Shown piece after piece: positions 5,269 through 6,644 of a stretch of DNA of 6,644 nt. This stretch comes from DATGLW01 sp035293965 (GTDB lineage Bacteria > Actinomycetota > Acidimicrobiia > Acidimicrobiales > RAAP-2): assembly GCA_035293965.1 (NCBI GenBank), contig DATGLW010000104.1, positions 1 to 6,644 of the forward strand, read 5' to 3'. Every line of letters starts with the position of its first letter. The first letter of the stretch is position 1. The translations under genes and the position numbers were made by a program. Below the pieces are notes generated by a model that did no database searches, was not told the origin of the DNA, and saw only the letters and a program-made list of their open reading frames with translations.

Positions 5269-6294
5269 ATGACGACGATGCACGAGGGGTTCGCCAGCCA
5301 GGAGGGCAACGAGTCGCTCATCGACGACGACAATTTCCACGAGCCCGAGACCGGCCAGTGGTGGGAGCACGAGACGCTCTGGTTCTGGTGGTTCCACCCG
5401 GAGCGCAAGCTCGGCTGCTGGATCTACCACTACGTCCGGCCCAATGTCGGCGTGGCCGGAGGCGGTGTCTTCCTCTTCGACGACACGGCCTGGTTCCACA
5501 TGGAGACGCCCTACTACCTGAACTACTGGAACACCCCGCTGCCGGCCCAGCGCGATCTTCGCGACGTCACCTTCCCCGGAGGGTCGCGCATCGAGATGCT
5601 CGATCCGCTCCGCCACTACCGGCTCAGCTTCGCAGATCGCGACACGATCCGCTACGAGCTCGACTGGCGGGCGATCATGCCGCCATGGGTACGCGTGTCG
5701 CCTCCCGTCGACATGTCGCGCCCCAAGGAAGGCGAGGGCGAGCACAAGCCCCGGCACCTCGACCAGTTCGGCCATGTCACGGGGCTCCTCGTGCTGCACG
5801 GCGAAGAGATCACGATCGACTGCTATGCCATGCGGGATCGCTCCTGGTGGCACCTGCGGCCCGAACCGTGGAAGACGGGTGGCGGCACCGGCAGCTACAT
5901 CACGGCGGCCGCCTCCCCCGACACGGCGTTCTTCGGGTGCGGTCCCGGCGGCTTCCTCGTCCTCGACGGGGTCCGTGCCCCTCTCGTGGCCGGGGCCAAG
6001 CGGCGGGAGCGCGATCCCGAGCACGGCTGGGTCCGGCGCCTGTTCGTCGACGCGACCGACACCCACGGGCGTGAGCTCCACGTGGCAGGGGAGAGCGTGA
6101 GCCGCATGGCCATGCCGATCTCTGGCGTGCACGGCGTGTGCTGGACGAGCCTCATGCGCTACACGATCAACGGCATCCCAGCGTGGGGGGACGATCAGGA
6201 TGCCTGGTCGATCCACGCCTGGTCGGCCTTCCGCCGACAGCAGCGCGGGATCCCCGATCGGCGGGCAACGCTCCTCGGCGACGTGGAGCACTGA
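5269..6294 (+). CDS. Two-domain DUF7065/DUF7064-type protein (CrtC/AttH-like lipocalin fold)
   Basis: 341 residues, no signal peptide, no membrane segment. The N-terminal half is rich in Trp and aromatic residues (WWEHETLWFWWFHPERKLG at 31-49, then IYHYVRPN). The middle reads DRDTIRYELDW (123-133), a beta-strand pattern. The second half carries HLDQFGHVTGLLVLHGEE (163-180) and then IDCYAMRDRSWWHLRPE (183-199). This last motif corresponds to the 'RDHSWG.R'-like signature of the DUF7064 family and its relatives. The architecture recalls the double lipocalin-like proteins CrtC (carotenoid hydratase) and AttH, which bind hydrophobic molecules. I assign the family from recalled signatures, not from a search. 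A role in binding or converting a lipid, terpenoid or sterol-like compound is inferred. In this copy the His of the RDHSW motif is Arg191 and Gly is Trp194. It follows the kinase gene after 71 bases, suggesting a shared pathway. Confidence 0.72.
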   Translation: MTTMHEGFASQEGNESLIDDDNFHEPETGQWWEHETLWFWWFHPERKLGCWIYHYVRPNVGVAGGGVFLFDDTAWFHMETPYYLNYWNTPLPAQRDLRDVTFPGGSRIEMLDPLRHYRLSFADRDTIRYELDWRAIMPPWVRVSPPVDMSRPKEGEGEHKPRHLDQFGHVTGLLVLHGEEITIDCYAMRDRSWWHLRPEPWKTGGGTGSYITAAASPDTAFFGCGPGGFLVLDGVRAPLVAGAKRRERDPEHGWVRRLFVDATDTHGRELHVAGESVSRMAMPISGVHGVCWTSLMRYTINGIPAWGDDQDAWSIHAWSAFRRQQRGIPDRRATLLGDVEH

Positions 6295-6323
6295 CTCGAC
6301 CGCGGCACACGGGTGACCCGCGC

Positions 6324-6359
6324 CATCGGTGCACGCGACGGTGCACGAGATGGTGCCCC
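6324..6359. repeat. 12-bp tandem repeat, about three units
   Basis: The units are CATCGGTGCACG (6324-6335), CGACGGTGCACG (6336-6347) and a degenerate AGATGGTGCCCC (6348-6359). The first two share the nine bases CGGTGCACG exactly. The array sits in the 121-base spacer between convergent genes, 30 bases after the stop of the DUF7065/7064 gene. No function is evident. Confidence 0.5.
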
Positions 6360-6381
6360 AATGCGTCCCACCCCGAGGTTC

Positions 6382-6403
6382 GGCCACCGAGCATCGGGTG
6401 GCC
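6382..6403. terminator. Hairpin between convergent genes, possible bidirectional terminator
   Basis: GGCCACC (6382-6388) pairs with GGTGGCC (6397-6403) over an eight-base loop. It lies between a plus-strand gene ending at 6294 and a minus-strand gene ending at 6416, the usual place for a shared terminator. No T-tract flanks it on either side, so the call is tentative. Confidence 0.35.
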
Positions 6404-6415
6404 CCAAGGCGCAGG

Positions 6416-6644
6416 TCAGGCTGGCAGCTTCAAGAAGTCGGCGAGGTTGTCGCGCATGATGCGGCGCTGCTCGGCCTCGGTGAAGCCCTTGAGCTGGGCC
6501 TCCACGTACTCAGACGGGTAGGCGAGGCCCTCGCCGTGGGGGAAGTCCGAGCCGAAGACGATGGGGTCGATGCCGACCTCGTCGACCACCCGGCGGACGT
6601 TCTCCTCGGGGTAGGGGGCGACCACGAAGTGCTCGCGGAAGATC
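6416..6644 (-). CDS. Amidohydrolase family protein, C-terminal end (5' end outside window)
   Basis: The frame is open from the right edge to TGA at 6418-6416, giving 75 residues. It shows the C-terminal signature of amidohydrolase-2 (TIM-barrel, ACMSD-like) metal-dependent hydrolases or decarboxylases. VVAPYPEENVRRVVDEVG is followed by IDPIVFGSDFPHGEG, whose Asp is the metal-binding and catalytic aspartate of the last barrel strands. Then comes the closing helix pair (GFTEAEQRRIMRDNLADFL). A GTG at 6625 is in frame but internal, since the fold clearly continues upstream (IFREHF before it). Members often act on ring-cleavage products or carboxylated aromatics, and relatives are common in actinobacterial catabolic clusters. 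It converges on the DUF7065/7064 gene. The substrate is unknown. Confidence 0.85.
   Translation of the reverse strand, partial: IFREHFVVAPYPEENVRRVVDEVGIDPIVFGSDFPHGEGLAYPSEYVEAQLKGFTEAEQRRIMRDNLADFLKLPA

Noticed and set aside
4987..6387. A 466-codon minus-strand open frame opposite the DUF7065/7064 gene
   Set aside because: It spans two real plus-strand genes and the spacer and shows no domain. The plus-strand product has recognisable motifs.

Overview
The window is 6644 bases of very GC-rich bacterial DNA. GTG and TTG starts, one start with leaderless geometry, and the gene families (KstR2-like TetR, StrR-like ParB-domain regulator, crotonase, acyl-CoA-type phosphotransferase, CrtC/AttH-like lipocalin protein, amidohydrolase) all point to an actinobacterium. 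An uncultured soil or aquatic lineage such as an acidimicrobiial one is plausible, but the rank is an inference. No RNA genes, CRISPR arrays, insertion sequences or phage genes were seen. The content looks chromosomal and catabolic.

Layout, left to right. (1) Bases 1-410, plus strand: 3' end of a TetR-family repressor gene. (2) 439-1374, minus: a StrR-like regulator with a ParB-type domain. It converges on the TetR gene and has its own recognisable promoter and an operator-like dyad at 1389-1454. (3) 1493-1525: a perfect 16-bp inverted repeat just past the end of the next gene. (4) 1536-2744, minus: an exported branched-chain-amino-acid-type ABC substrate-binding protein with no permease or ATPase gene beside it. 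(5) 2820-2859: a cluster of GC-rich palindromes. (6) 2875-3609, minus: a crotonase-superfamily protein that lacks both hydratase glutamates and probably starts on a leaderless GTG. (7) 3610-3853: divergent control region containing a short open frame with a good ribosome binding site, whose stop overlaps the start of the next gene. (8) 3854-5197, plus: an aminoglycoside-phosphotransferase-fold kinase with a long helical C-terminal extension. (9) 5269-6294, plus: a two-domain DUF7065/DUF7064-type protein. (10) 6295-6415: convergent spacer with a 12-bp tandem repeat and a hairpin. (11) 6416-6644, minus: 3' end of an amidohydrolase gene.

Functional reading (inference). The kinase and the DUF7065/7064 protein look like a two-gene plus-strand unit, transcribed divergently from the crotonase. 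With a KstR2-like repressor, an amidohydrolase and a solute-binding protein nearby, the region fits uptake and CoA-dependent breakdown of a lipid-, terpenoid- or aromatic-like compound, but nothing in the window identifies the substrate. The most unusual items are the crotonase without its catalytic glutamates, the StrR-type regulator away from any visible antibiotic cluster, and the leader-ORF arrangement at the kinase start. I did not find a clear new defence or mobile system.
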